Shown here in pieces: positions 1 to 11,712 of a stretch of DNA of 64,000 bases. A model generated the notes under the pieces. The model worked only from the letters and a program-made list of their open reading frames with translations. It was not told the DNA's origin and did not search any database. The stretch comes from Azadirachta indica (taxonomy: Eukaryota > Streptophyta > Magnoliopsida > Sapindales > Meliaceae), in assembly GCA_022749755.1 (NCBI GenBank), contig CM040442.1:5740457-5804456 (forward strand), read 5' to 3'. Position numbers and translations under genes: made by a program. Numbering within the stretch: position 1 is the first letter of the stretch; every line of letters begins with the position of its first letter.

Positions 1-329
1 TTTTCTTGGTTGGAAGAGTGGTTGATCATTTTTTGGGCAATGAGTTTTGGGATGGTATGACTAATTTATCCAAGAATTTATTCCATCTTCTGATGTTCCT
101 TCTTCCTCTTTTTTCATTTTTTTTATTTTTTTATGTTAATGGCTGTCAGGTTTTGTACAGATGTCTTCCCTTTTTATTCTGCTGCCATTTTTCAGTTATT
201 TCAACAGAAATTATTTTGAATTATAATTTTCTTTTCAAAAGTGGAATACGTGATTTTTCAGTTTTCGTAGTGGTTTGATTTTAACAAGTTGATTATTTCA
301 TTTGTTTGCTCTTTGTAAAATGCAATCAG
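1..329 (+). other. Intron of the hydrolase gene
   Basis: T-rich, without hydrolase-like coding potential in any frame, and ending in an AG acceptor just before the recognisable exon at 330. It is read as intron, but an exon upstream of position 1 or within the first bases cannot be excluded. Confidence 0.5.
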
Positions 330-775
330 GCACCACTATGTGTAGAAGGTTGGGATGAAGCACTGCATGAGATAGGTAGACTGTCGTATGAGACGGTGCT
401 TCAACCACAATGCCAGGCAGCATTGCTGAAAGCAGTTGATGACTTGCCAGTGTTGGTTATTGCTGGTGCTGAAGATGCGCTGGTTTCCCTTAAATCGTCT
501 CAAGCTATGGCCTCAAAACTTGTAAATTCTGTGAGTGTCTCTCTGCCACTGCCAGCGGTGAAGTTGTTTTGTTGTATTGCTTTCAATTCTTGTCTTGAAC
601 AGCATTTCCGTCATTATATTAATCTCATCTTGCTGTTATCATATCCTTGCAGAGGCTGGTTGCCATATCAGGATGCGGCCATCTTCCACACGAGGAGTGC
701 CCAAAGGCTTTACTTGCAGCTATAACACCATTTATAAGCAGACTCTTATTTACAGCAGACTTGCAAAACGAATAG
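330..775 (+). CDS. Alpha/beta-hydrolase gene, last two exons (partial)
   Basis: Two exons can be read. Exon 1 is 330-530, after an AG acceptor at 328-329 and ending before a GTGAGT donor at 531. Exon 2 is 653-775, after a TTGCAG acceptor and ending in TAG at 773-775. The join is in phase 0 and gives about 107 residues. The first exon ends in a strand-loop with GAEDALVSL, where the Asp fits the acidic residue of the alpha/beta-hydrolase triad. The second exon carries GCGHLPHEE, the catalytic His turn, then a final helix ending LQNE. The nucleophile Ser and the rest of the protein lie left of the window. The substrate cannot be told. The gene runs opposite to the NLR genes and is single copy here, so it probably marks the left border of the cluster. 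Confidence 0.75.
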
Positions 776-902
776 GTTACCTTTTTGTTTTTGTTTTCCG
801 TCTTATAATTAGGCTGTATCTGTTGTAGTTTTTTTTTTTTTTTCAAGAAATTAATCCCAATAGAGAGAAAATAATGGCATCTCTCCCTATTGGGTAATTT
901 TT

Positions 903-1070
903 GATGCGTTAGTTGTAGAGCCTTACCCTAACCCTAATTCTCGAGGGTTATAGAGCTCTTTCACTTGTATTTTTCTCTCATTTGGTCCAAATTGAATCTA
1001 TATGATGCTTGTCTGAACAAATCCTTGTTATTTTACCACTTAAAAAGGGAGTGGGAAATAGCATATATTT
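903..1070 (+). repeat. Dispersed repeat, copy beside the hydrolase gene
   Basis: This stretch (GAGCCTTACCCTAA, then a GGGTTATAGAG core and TTTCACTTG) is clearly related to 23935-24085 and to its duplicate at 45548-45698. The three copies differ by scattered substitutions. No coding sequence is seen. It could be part of an old transposable element or a duplicated gene-flank segment. The rest of 776-1300 shows nothing recognisable apart from a T-run at 829-843. Confidence 0.55.
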
Positions 1071-1424
1071 GTATATTAATTTATCAAATTTGGAATGCAT
1101 GAATATTTCAGTTTTCTTGCATTATACATTTTAACTTTATAATGTGATAATAAGGCTTAAGCTTTATATAGACGCACTTGTATTTGACCGTAAATATTAC
1201 AAGATCTCGAAATTGTAAATTCATTTTTCCGAAACTTCATTGATGATTTATCGAGCAAGTACTGGATATATATTAATCGATGATAGACCCACAAGAAGCC
1301 GTTATATTTAATTGAAAATCAAGTGGCAACATTACAATTATTACAAACAAATGATGATATTAATAAATAATGCAAGTTTATTAACTACATTACACACCAA
1401 GAAGAGGAATCATCCACCAGAAAC

Positions 1425-1620
1425 AGAACAATTCAATGGACTGGAAACAAGGAAGAAAAGCACTTTGAGTAGCTTCCTAATTAAGTTGTGGGCATCCGTT
1501 TGCAGTTATTTCTTTCAGATGTGGGAAGGGCAAGGGGTTTTGAGTAGATGCTCTTCAACTTTGTTAGATTTTGTGAGTGAAGAAATTGAAGTCTTGCAAG
1601 TCACTTGGTTGGCATAGCAA
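1425..1620 (-). pseudogene. Remnant of an NLR 3' end (LRR fragment)
   Basis: Read on the minus strand, 1425-1480 matches the C-terminal end of the neighbouring CNL genes (the part ending in an FLPCF-like sequence). It then jumps, with loss of about 100 bp, to the part encoding the last LRRs (1510-1615, equivalent to SIYSNPLPFP). The 1305-1424 stretch matches the common 3' flank of these genes, including the TTTATTAAnT and CACCAAGAAG motifs. This is a heavily deleted gene tail with no intact reading frame. It shows that the NLR cluster once extended nearly to the hydrolase gene. Confidence 0.6.
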
Positions 1621-2204
1621 ATGTACCCGTAATCCGTGAACCAAATCAAATCCAAACTAGTTCTAGCTTAAACGATTTGGTTTAGGTTATGAATTATCCT
1701 GGTTAGATCAATTTCAATTGTTCAACCCACTTAAAATTTGGGTTGAATTGGATTGAATTGAGTTATATTTCTTCAACTCCTTAACCAAAATAATTTAACC
1801 CATAAAAATATATAACTTCTATTTATTTTAGGGTAGTGATATTCTCACTTCACCTGTTAATGCACTAATTAAAAAAATTAAAATTATAATATTTGGTAAT
1901 TGAACACATATAATGTCTATTTAATATACACAATATTTCCTTTCTTGTACTAACTTTTACTTTTTTTTTTTTAAAAAATTTTTTTTAAATACTATTAATT
2001 GTTTTAAAATTAGTAGAATTATCATTTAACTCATGTAAATTTGGAAACTTCACTAACAGATTATTTTATAAGTTCCAAAGAAAAATAATATGCCAAGGTA
2101 AGGGGGTGATTATTTGTTTCAGAATTATTAGACAGCAAAGGCGGCCTCTGAGCAAATTAAAAAGAGATCAGGAGATTTTCACTACACCCGTTATTTGCTA
2201 TAGG
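1621..2204. other. Intergenic, no gene seen
   Basis: AT-rich sequence with T and A runs around 1965-1990. No open frame with recognisable content was found. A phrase near 1835-1860 (GTGATATTCTCAC) resembles one at 38286-38300 (GATGATATTCCCAC), which may reflect a shared degraded element. Confidence 0.5.
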
Positions 2205-2418
2205 AAATCCCATGCTCTTTAGAAAACGCTGTTGCTTATGCACACTAAATAATATAATATAACATAAATTTATTGAAAACTGTAAATTTACCCAGTTCTA
2301 TGGAGCAAATGCTACTAACAACTTATTAACTGACAACAGCAAAGAATTCATCTGATATAGTTTATTAATTGTAAACTAACAACATTACATTACAAACATA
2401 TGTTAACCAGAGATTTTC
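2205..2418 (-). repeat. Shared NLR 3'-flank module
   Basis: Begins GGAAATCCCA...TCTTTAGAAAACGC and continues through a TTTATTGAAAACTGTAAATTTA block to the end of the NLR reading frame. Close copies occur at 13374-13675 and, in part, at 11495-11712. It behaves as the 3' untranslated and downstream part of the NLR genes and was duplicated along with them. The start of the homology at a GGAAATCCCA phrase is shared between this copy and the fusion point at 13375. Confidence 0.6.
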
Positions 2419-5094
2419 CTAACCAATGGACCTGAAACAAGGAAGAAAAGCAATTTGAGCGGCTTCATCATCCCACAACAGCTCTTTCCACCACTGTTCC
2501 TCTCCCTTGATAATGAATTTACGTTCCGATGCGCTGTTGCAATCAAGTGGAAGCTTCTTAAGCTTTGGGCAGTCCGATACAACCAATCCTTTCAGAAGTG
2601 GGAAGGGCAAAGGGTTTGAGTAGATGCTCTTCAACTTTTTTAAATACACTAAGCGAAGAAATTCAAGTCTTGCAAACGGGATTAGATTTTCCGCCGCTTC
2701 AGCTGGAACTTCATCCATTTTGATTATTTCTTTCATATTCCGGCAGATTTTTATCCGAATATTCTTGAGATTGGGAGCAAAAATAAGGCAAGTCAGGTGC
2801 CTCAATTTTGAGCAACTACTTATATCAACGTTTTGCAGACACTGGAAACCATGAGTTACCTGATATCATTCACTTGCTCTGTATACTCAATCTTCAACTC
2901 TTCCAAATCTTCGCAATTCCACAAGTTGAGTGTCTCGAGATACCTTAAACTTGGTAAAGATAAAACACTGAGTGACGTTGAACCCTTTGAGTTCTGAAGG
3001 CATAGAGATCGCGTACTGCTCTTCACAACAGGGAAGCTCAAGAGTCTTCGGAGAGCTTGGATGCTTCTTAAGGAGATTGTCAACACATTTAAATGCTTCA
3101 AACAGAGTAATTCTCCTACCAAAAGTTCACTATCCCCAAACAGAATGCTATCTTCCTCTTGGTCGGTTGAACCACATTGGAGCATTCTCAATACCCGTAA
3201 CTTTTCTAAATTAGATATCACTTTCGGTGGAATTCTACAGAGAAAATGTGTATACTCCAACTTCAAACATTTAAGATTAACTAGGTACTTTAACTCTTCA
3301 GGCAACTTTTCTATTCTACTCTCCGAAAGACAAAGATGCTGTAACGAAACCAAATTAGAAATTTGAAATGCTGAATGCCATTTATTAAATGATACATCTA
3401 AAACTCTAAGAGAAGTCATGGATTCGAAGAAATCACTTTCAACCGCATTTATATGTTTGCCACTAAGAAACAAAGTTCGAAGATTAGGACAGGCAGGAGA
3501 CCCTGACAAATTCCTAATTTTATTATTCATTAGGGACATCCTTGTCACATCTTTCCACATTCCAACTCTTGGTGCTTCAGTTAATCCAGCACCTGCAAGA
3601 ACCAAATACTTTTCCTTCTCGTTCTCACAATCAATTGTTGATGCAATCCACAAAGCCATGTCTCGAATCACATCATGCATTTTTACACAATCGTCATCTT
3701 CTTCCTCCAACAGACATGCATGACTAAGAGTGCTAATAATGGAGTATCCTTGGTTTCGTACTCCAATTCCGTCATATTCATCTAAAATTCCCTCACATAT
3801 CCAACAATCTATCAAATCCTCTGTATTAATACTATAATCTTCCGGAAATAAACTACAATACAGAAGACAAAATCTAGCTGTGTCGCTTGATAAAAAGTCG
3901 TAACTGAATTTTAATCTGGAATATACCCTTCTCTCCATACCTGAAAATTTAGAGGCTGAACTCCGTAAGACCTCAATTGCATGTTCCCATTCTCGAGGTG
4001 TCTTCTTGCAGGCCATGGCACGACCAACAACAATTAGAGCAAGCGGGAAACCACCACACTCTTTTTCCACAGTTTCAGCTAGCTCAGGAATATTTGGATG
4101 ACCATCAAGAATTTCTTTCCCGACTTTCTCCTGAAATAATTTCCAAGCGTCTTCGTATTTCAAGCACTCCACTTTGAAGCTTTTGTGAGCTTCCATGTTC
4201 CCGCAAACTTCAAACTCACGAGTTGTAAAAACTACTTTAGATGCACTTGTTGGGGTTGGAAGAGGTAAACCCATTTTAATTAAATCAACATGCTCCCATA
4301 TATCATCCAACAAGAATATAAATTTCTTTTTGCTCAAGATTTTGAAAATTTGCTGAGCTTTGTCGTCTAGACTTTTGCTCCTCCAAGACTCGTTGAACAA
4401 ACCAAGTTTTTTGGCAATACTTTCCTGAATCTTTTCAAGTTCCACGTCTTTAGACACCACTACCCAAATGACAACATCAAAATTATTGGGGAGGTCTAGG
4501 AACTTGTTGTTAATTTGGGTTAAGAGGGTAGTTTTACCCACCCCTCCCATCCCGTATATGCCAATAATTCCAGCTGTTCTTCTGTGAGGCATCTCCAAAC
4601 TTTGTCAAACGTTGATTGCAGGCCTACTATTGTTGGTGCAAGAGGTCTTTCATCGACTGGATTTTCTGGTACCGTCTGTGCCACCTCTTTGAAATCTCCT
4701 TCGCTCCTTAATTTCTCCACATATCGCACTGTTTCGAATACGTTGTTCCTGAACTTGTAGCTTGACATGCATTTCTTGGAACAGAAGCCTCCAAGACAAA
4801 GTTGCTCAACTTCTCTTACGTTTTGTGCCATAAGCTTTTCAGCTTCAGTTTCCAGATCTTGCACTCTCGAAAGCCACCTTGCACTTATTCAAGCCGTTTC
4901 TTCCCTTGCTGTTCAGCAACGGTAACTTTGATCTGCACATCATTCCTTGTTTCAATTAGCTTTTCTAATTCCGTCTCCAAGTTATGAAGATTATCTTGGA
5001 GCGGACATATATATCCTGCTTTCTTAATACTGCAATCAAGGCAACGAGAAATGGTAGCGTCGCATGAGAATGAGGGTGAACAAACGTTACCCAT
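2419..5094 (-). pseudogene. Full-length CNL resistance gene broken by four lesions
   Basis: Covers the whole length of the CNL family here, from MGNVCSPSF (5094) to a WWKELLWDD-type end (2419). The frame is broken four times compared with its intact sisters. There is a substitution making a TAA stop at about 4885 (Lys codon in the RLEKVQG region), and a 1-bp deletion about 10 bases later (GGTTGG to GGTGG). A 1-bp deletion lies at about 4583, just before the P-loop (AGCTTG to AGCTG). A further 1-bp deletion lies at about 2863 (ACCCTG to ACCTG), which puts a stop in the LRR region. All NBS motifs are readable in the central piece (2856-4598): GMGGVGKTT, kinase-2 FLLDDIWE, FTTREFEVCG, CGGFPLALIV, LLYCSLFPED and VKMHDVI. 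Several lesions are single bases in short runs, so sequence error could explain some, but the nonsense substitution argues for a real pseudogene. Confidence 0.85.
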
Positions 5095-5440
5095 ACTGAT
5101 TTGAGCAAATGGGAAATTGGTGTGATAAGTACAATAGAAAAATTTATGCTTCTCGATCGTGTGGGCGAGAAGAAAGTCTCTAGTCGAGGAAGAGAGAGTG
5201 TATGTAGTTTCTTTGATTGTAATTAATGCTTTGTATTTTATCAGGTCATGGAAGATTTAAAAGTGACAAATAAATTAAATTAAATTAAATTAAATTAAAT
5301 TAAATTACTTTTGTGCATCACGATGACTTTTATTGTGCGTTCACACATGCAAAGAACAAATAGCCAAGAATTACAAAAGCAAAAGGATTATAATTGATTA
5401 ATTAATCTCATAACTCTCGTGGTCCCGAGCTTGTATTAAT
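5095..5440 (-). promoter_or_regulatory. Conserved NLR 5' leader and promoter block
   Basis: This upstream block is shared, with changes, by every full-length NLR copy (16355-16690, 23059-23430, 29596-30190 with an insertion, 36077-36460). Constant phrases on the plus strand are GCTTCTCGATCGTGT, GAGGAAGA..GTGTATGTA, ATGACTTTTATTG and GCGTTCACACATG. On the minus strand an A/T-rich ATAAAATAC lies about 150 bases before the ATG and could serve as a weak TATA box. It is conserved even though the gene is broken, as expected for recent segmental copying. Confidence 0.5.
5270..5306. repeat. (TAAAT)n pentanucleotide microsatellite
   Basis: About seven perfect copies of TAAAT in the promoter block of the broken NLR. 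The sister genes have only one to three copies at the same place, so it is a local expansion. Confidence 0.9.
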
Positions 5441-5569
5441 TAAGATAATAAATGTATTCGGGCCTAACTAGAAGATTTTAGTCATGTTACTATTCCACAT
5501 CAAAAAGCCAGCCAGGCTACCAATTTCAAAAGCAAAAGGATTAATAATTCGTGATTCTTGATTTACGAA

Positions 5570-6480
5570 AAGCATAAGATTGATATGACAAAAAATTGTT
5601 CTTTCAGTTGACTCTCTTATTGCAATAAGTTGTAGTATTACGTAGTTTAGATATTTTTGATAGTATTGTTAATGGACAATAATATTATATACCACAACTA
5701 GAATTAATTAAATAACTTCTAAAACTAGCTATTTTATATTGGACCAGGCTCCTTTGGTCTCCCCCCTCCTTAACTCTCAAGAAAATGTGGACATGTGCTA
5801 ATGTTACATTTATTATTATAATTTATTACAATTAAAAATAAAAATTATTATTTTTTATCTAACTACCAAAAGCTAACATTGACTGCCATCATTGATCACC
5901 ACTAGTTACCATTGACTAGCAAATGACATTCGTTTGAAAAATCATAAATATCACTGAAATTCGTTTGAAGTAGATATAAAATTAAATTTTTTAAGTCTAA
6001 ATATTTAACTTCAGATCTATAATATACGATTACTCAAGTATAAATAATAATAGTATCATTACATAGAGCACTCAATAAATATTTCAATAGTATTTACTAT
6101 TTTTTAAATGAATTTCATTCGTTAGTGGTTAATGGTAAGTGATAGAGGTCGGCGATGGCAATCAACGGTGAACTTTGATAATGAGATAAAAAATAACAAC
6201 ATTTACTTTTAATTATAGTAGGTTAAAATAGTAAATAGGTCAATTTTATTAAAATAAATTTAAGCTTTCTATTTTCAATATTAAGACCTGACAATATCTT
6301 TTTGAAAGTTAAGGAGGAAGGAGGCCAGAACTGGATCCTGATCGTTTTATATTAACTATTATTATTACAATAATTATCAACCTATATATTGTTGGAATGC
6401 AGTGCAAAGTTAAGAAATTATGAAAAATTAATAATAAAAAATGTGAAATTTAATTTTATATAGCAAAATTATTAAAATTT
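5570..6480. repeat. Dispersed intergenic repeat R, copy split by the MITE
   Basis: Outside the MITE, 5570-5731 and 6354-6480 form one member of a repeat family. Its order is a TTGACT W-box core, TTTAGAT..TTTTTGATA, a block with ATACCACAACTAGAATTAATTA, TTTTATATTA, ATTATCAGCC and GGAATGCAGTGCAAAGTTAAGAAA. Other members: 7420-7660, 18290-18560, 19185-19440, 39900-40150, 40790-41050, 61490-61730, 62370-62630, and partly 38510-38620. No coding content is seen. Confidence 0.65.
5741..6344. mobile_element. Mutator-type MITE (604 bp) with 9-bp target duplication
   Basis: The ends are imperfect inverted repeats (GGACCAGGCTCC... and ...GGATCCTGATCG), and the homology between arms extends inward for about 200 bases on each side (roughly 5741-5940 against 6115-6344). 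TTTTATATT is repeated directly on both sides (5732-5740 and 6345-6353). The paralogous repeat at 19310-19345 has the uninterrupted site (CTATTTTATATTAACTATT), so the duplication is confirmed by an empty site inside the same window. A 9-bp duplication with long inverted arms is typical of Mutator-like non-autonomous elements. No transposase is encoded. Confidence 0.85.
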
Positions 6481-8394
6481 GTGTTGGATGTAGGTTAATG
6501 AGCCAAATCTTAAAGTTTTGCAGGGTAGTCGAGGAAGACATGCAGTTAATGTATGCCTTTGAGACTGCAATAATGCATGCTTAATTTTGAATTTATCAAG
6601 TAATTAATTAGTACAAGGAATAGGAAACTCAGAAATAAATAAATTACAATTCAAAAATATTACTTCCATGCATCGATCATGATTTCACATCAAAGATGAC
6701 AATCTATTAATGTGCGTTTCACACAATGCATTCGAGTGGAAAGAAACAATAATTTCAAAGGCGAAATTATCACTTATGCCTCGATCGAGTCCCCACACTG
6801 GTAATTAAAGGCGACAGGATCGATCATATTTATTTTGCAAGACAACAATATTCGAGTTCACTATCATTAACAACTGCCTCGCAACTTCTTGGAGAGAAAA
6901 ATATAACAAACACAAAATGAAAGCTATGGACATCTACGTACAGAGAATTTGGTAAAATTTACTTACCTATCAATCTATTAAGAAATGAAAAATAAAAATG
7001 TGGATTTCAATTTTTTTTTTTTTTGTGAAATATTTTGTTTTGTATATTCTTTTAACAATAATAAATATTAAATATATCATCTTTCTTGTTATAATGATTT
7101 CACATGTAATAGAAAATGAGTTGATATGCCACGTCAAATGATTGACTGAGAATGAATGTTAAATACGAATCTTAACAAATAAATTAATATATGTACGTAG
7201 TAACTATTTTATTAATTTCAAAGTTAGAAAAGAACAGTGCAATTCATTGATTGACTAAAATGATATAAATATGCTATAGCTCTGAGTCAACATTCAACAA
7301 CCAGCAGAGTGACTTTTTCGTGTTTAATAATTAATGCAGGATGCAATTTCTCATCAATTTCAAAAGCAAAAAGATTAATAATGTCAAATAAATTAAAGAA
7401 TCCTATGTCAAATATTTGTTTTACAAGCTGACTTTCAGTTGACTGTCATTACAATAAGTTGTGCTATTAATTAGTTTAGATCTTTTTGATACTATAGTTA
7501 ATGGACAGTAATATATACCACAATTAGAATTAATTAATTATAAAATTATTTTATTTTACTTATTATTATTACAATAATTATCAGCCTTGTGCTGGAATGC
7601 ATGCAAAGTTAAGAAATGAATACTAAAAATGTGAAATTTAACTTTTGTATATTAGCAAAATTTGTGTTACATATGGGTTTAGAGATTAGATGAATGAGAG
7701 CATATTCCCTCCATATATATATATATATATATTTATTTATTTATAAGCAATATAATGATAAACCACTGCGACCATAAGCATTGAAAATAAAAATTAATAA
7801 CTTCTGACATATTTTTTCGATAACTTTTTTCAGAAAAACGTATTGTTAATTTATAAGTATGATTTATTTTATTGGAATAAAATTTTAAATTAATGCAAAG
7901 AATAATATATAAAAACATAAATACCTGCTCACCACTCTGGGTATATCTGATTATCCATATCAACCCGGTATTAGTCCAGGATTTGTACTACTCTTCTCCA
8001 CTTGTCATTTTAATTTGTTGATGATAAATTTAGTAATGATTTTAAAGTTTTGCCTATTTATAAAAAGTCTCTGTTTAATTACAGGCAGATTTATGTAGTA
8101 TTTGTCTTTTTTCTTTTCTCTGTTTAAAAATTAAATATGCTTAAAATATGAATTTAATTGAAATCTAAACTAATTAATATATCTTTTTTTTTACCTTACA
8201 TGTATAAATATAAATATTAAGTTTTTTATTTTTATAAAAAATAAAAAATTTAAAATTGATATGCTACTTATATGCCCTAAAAATTGATACGTTAAGTATA
8301 TATATATATATATATAAAATGTTAAGTAATAAATTAAGAGTGTTATTAACAAATAGAATATTTAATTTATTTAAATGTTTAGTTGTTTAGATTT
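6481..8394. other. Intergenic spacer with repeat R and microsatellite
   Basis: Holds a copy of the upstream repeat (6660-6945, including GCATCGATCATGATTTCACATCAAA and TTGCCTCGCAACTTCTTGG, also found at 18650-18945, 38810-39065, 40262-40550 and 61845-62135). It also holds repeat R at 7420-7660 and an (AT)n tract at 7711-7730. No protein-coding gene is recognisable. Confidence 0.55.
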
Positions 8395-9936
8395 TAGGGG
8401 TTGTTTTTTTGAACTGAAAGCTGGATATAATTATTCAGATGTTTAAGACAATATTTATTTTTTTGCCTAAACTCTAAATATGACTGAAATATTAATTTAA
8501 TTGAAATTTGAATATGAATGATATGTTTATTTTTTATTTTAAAACATTTCAAAATAAATATTAAGTTGTTTGTTTTAATAAAATAAAAAGTTTGAAAATT
8601 GATATTTTGATATATATATATCATTTTAAATAATATACTTATATTTAAATAATTTTGATTATATTAATACAATAATAAATAAAAAAAAAATAAATTATGT
8701 TAGTATGTATATATATTTATTTTGCTTAATATATATATTTTTTAAAAAAATAATTTTTAATCGATGATATAAAGATCAATAATAATTAAATAAAAGTAAT
8801 AAGTTATATTATAATATAGTTGTAATTTTGTAAATATATAAATTTATTATAATAGTTAAAGTAGAAAATAAATAGGATTGAGAAGACAAGTAGAGGAGAC
8901 TCACAATAGAGAAGAGATACGTTAAAGATAATTAATTAGAGTTTTAATTTTGTTAGTAAATAGTTTAATAAAATAGAGATATTTTTGAAAAATAAAATAT
9001 TAAATTATTCATTTATTTGTTCATTTATATTTAAATCAAAAATTTTAATTTAATTATATTAATATGTTTTAAATAAATATTCAGATATATGTTAAAAAAT
9101 AAACGACTCTTATACATATGAATAATTATATTTAAACTTCAAATAGAAAAACAAACAACTCCTAAGAGTCATTTATTTTTTAATTTATGTTTGAATATTT
9201 GAATATAATTAAGTTAAAAATTTTGACTTAAATTTAAATGAGTAAATGTATGAATAATTTAATATTTTTATTTTTAAAAAATATTCATATTTTATTAATT
9301 TATTTACTAATAAAATTAAAACTTAAATTTATTATTTTTGACGTATCTCTTCTTTATTACGAGTCCTTTCTATTTGTTTTCTTAATTTTACCTATTTTAT
9401 ATTTTAATTATTATAATAAAAATCGTATATTTACTACTTACATAATTACAACTATATTATAATATAATTTATTATTTTTATTAATTTTTTTTATATCATC
9501 AATTATAAATTATTTTTTTTTTTTAAAAGAAATATATATCAAACAATAAATAATTTATATATTAATATAATTTATTAATTTTTTCATTTATTATTGTGTT
9601 AATATAATCAAAATTATTATAAATATAAGTATATTATTTAAAATGATTTATATGTTAAAATATCAATTTTCAGATTTTTCATTTTATCAAAATAAATAAC
9701 TTAATCCTTATTTTTAAATATTTTAGATAAAACAATAAACATATTATTTAAATTCAAATTTCAGTTATGTTCAGTGTTTAGACAAAAAAAAAAAAGCTAT
9801 CTTAAGTTAAAATTTTTAACCTAATTACATTAACATGCTTTTAACAAATATTTATATATAAATTAAAAAATAAACGAGTTTCAAATATGTAAATAATTAT
9901 ATTTAGAATTTAGTATAAAAAACTAACACGCCCTTA
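8395..9936. mobile_element. About 1.5 kb AT-rich palindrome, foldback MITE-like, apparently nested
   Basis: The left arm (8395 to about 9110) reads as the reverse complement of the right arm (about 9165 to 9936). For example, the stretch at 8500-8680 matches 9590-9790 in reverse, and 8940-9060 matches 9190-9320 in reverse. The ends are TAGGGGTTGTTTTTTT on the left and AAAAAACTAACACGCCCTTA on the right. The centre (9085-9170) repeats the terminal motif in direct order (AAAATAAACGACTCTTA, then CAACTCCTAAGAG), so two related short foldbacks may be joined or nested. The composition is extreme in A and T. I found no target duplication and no transposase. Confidence 0.7.
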
Positions 9937-11127
9937 TAAAGAAATTAGAATGACATAACTAACGCTATATCTTCTATAAGGCCCTAAATATTTTAAAGTA
10001 TAAGCAGAAAAAGTTATATAATTATATACGTTTACCTCAATTTTAGAAATCATGCAAACAGGTCACCTACGAAAATTGTGCCTAACTTGCTCTTTCCGGC
10101 TAATTTTGCCGCAAAGTAAAATTTTTTCTTTGCTGGGATTCGGACCAGGCCTTTCTTAAGGAGTAAAAAATTACTGGTGATATTTTTATCTCTTTCCAAA
10201 ATATATTTATCAAGTATTTTTAAAAATAAGATAGTGAAAATCTTTCAACCTAATTTCATTACAAAAAAAAAATTGCACCGTTAGACTAAATATTAGTTAA
10301 AATATTTTCTTAAAAAAATCTTATTTTTAACCGAAAATTTAAAATAGTTTAAAATGTTTTTATTAAAATCAAATGAAGTAATAATAGTATGGAAATAATA
10401 AAAATGCTTTTGAGGTGAATCAAAAAATAAAAACGTTTTAAGTATTAAAAGAAACATAATATAACTGGAAACAAATTTTATTACTTTGTTTTTTCATTAA
10501 TAAAAAAAAAATAATTATCTTAGTTTAAAGAAAGTTTAGTCAGTTGTTTGGTAGTAAGGAAATTTGAATTTTAGCTAAGGGCTGCATTCAAACCCGAGGT
10601 AAAGTAAATATTTTTTTCCCCTTTTTCTATGTTTTCTTGGTTATGGGTATTTTTTCACGAAAATGAAAAGTTTGGCTAATTTAATAAAAGATTTTCAATC
10701 ACAGATGATTAGATAAAGTGGGACCAAAAGTAGATAAAGTAGCAGTCGTGGTTAAATATGAAATATTTTAAACTTGTAGTAGAAAAAAATTAGGCAACTT
10801 CTGTTTCATAAGTTGAATTTATAAATAAAATGAGAAAAATTATTTAGGATTTTTCTTCCATATATTAAAAGAATGAGGATGATAGTGACTATGTTGGTTG
10901 AGTTATACTATAAGTGATACTGTAAAATATCATAGGTTAATTTTTCATTTCAAAAGGAAACTTGATGAAATGAGAACAATTTATTGACTTAAAAACTAGA
11001 ATACTACTACGTAGGAGACCTTAAAAGTAAAGCCTTATTCCTAAAATTAAAAGATGCATGTATAGTATGAGTATGAGGCAGATCTTCAAATCATTGCATC
11101 ATGCTTTTCAAAAAATTAATTTAAAAC
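9937..11127. other. Intergenic, diverged copy of an NLR downstream flank
   Basis: 10280-10760 is related to 24830-25250 (shared phrases ATGCTTTTGAGGTGAATCA, TTTGAATTTTA, GCTGCATT and ATGTTTTCTTGG/TG). This is an old segmental duplication lying downstream of NLR genes. No gene seen. Confidence 0.5.
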
Positions 11128-11386
11128 GGTGAATGTCCATTATTCCCTATTTTTTTAACTAATATTCTATTATCTCACTATATTTTTTGTAATATCCCAT
11201 CACCTCTCTAAGTTCTGATTTTATCTTTTAATATTTCTAATATTTTTAATTTTACCATTTATAAATGAATTAAATTGAAGGGTAAAATTAAAAAATAAAA
11301 AGAATTAGAAGATGATAAGATATTAAATAAAATATAGGGAATAATAAAATATTAACTAAAAAAATAAGAAGTAATGGGCATTCTCC
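11128..11386. mobile_element. Short MITE (about 260 bp)
   Basis: Terminal inverted repeats are GGTGAATGTCCATTATTCCC at the left and, in reverse, GGAGAATGCCCATTACTTC at the right. Homology of the arms continues inward (TATTTTTTTAACTAATATT against TATTTTTTTAGTTAATATT). No protein is encoded and no clear target duplication is seen. The superfamily is not assigned. Confidence 0.65.
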
Positions 11387-11712
11387 CAATCCAAAAATTT
11401 TTTTTTAAAATTCCTATCCTAATATTTTAATTATCCTTTGAAAATTCGTATTTCAAAACTTCATTGAAGTGATGGATATATATTGGACTTCAATAACATA
11501 TATTGAAAACTGTAAATTTACTCAGTTCTATGGTGCAAATGATACTTTTAACTGAAAACAGCAGAGAAATCATCTGAACAGTTTATTAATTGTAAACTAA
11601 CAACATTAATTACATAACAAACAAATGTTAATAATACAAGTGAAAACTACAATATAAGCACGAACAAAAAGAAGAATAATAGTCCACCAAAAAAACCTTA
11701 TTCAAATTGTGT

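Noticed and set aside
920..955. Telomere-like ACCCTAACCCTAA sequence
   Set aside because: Only two imperfect units, and the related copies at 23950 and 45562 lack the second one; this is chance similarity inside a repeat.
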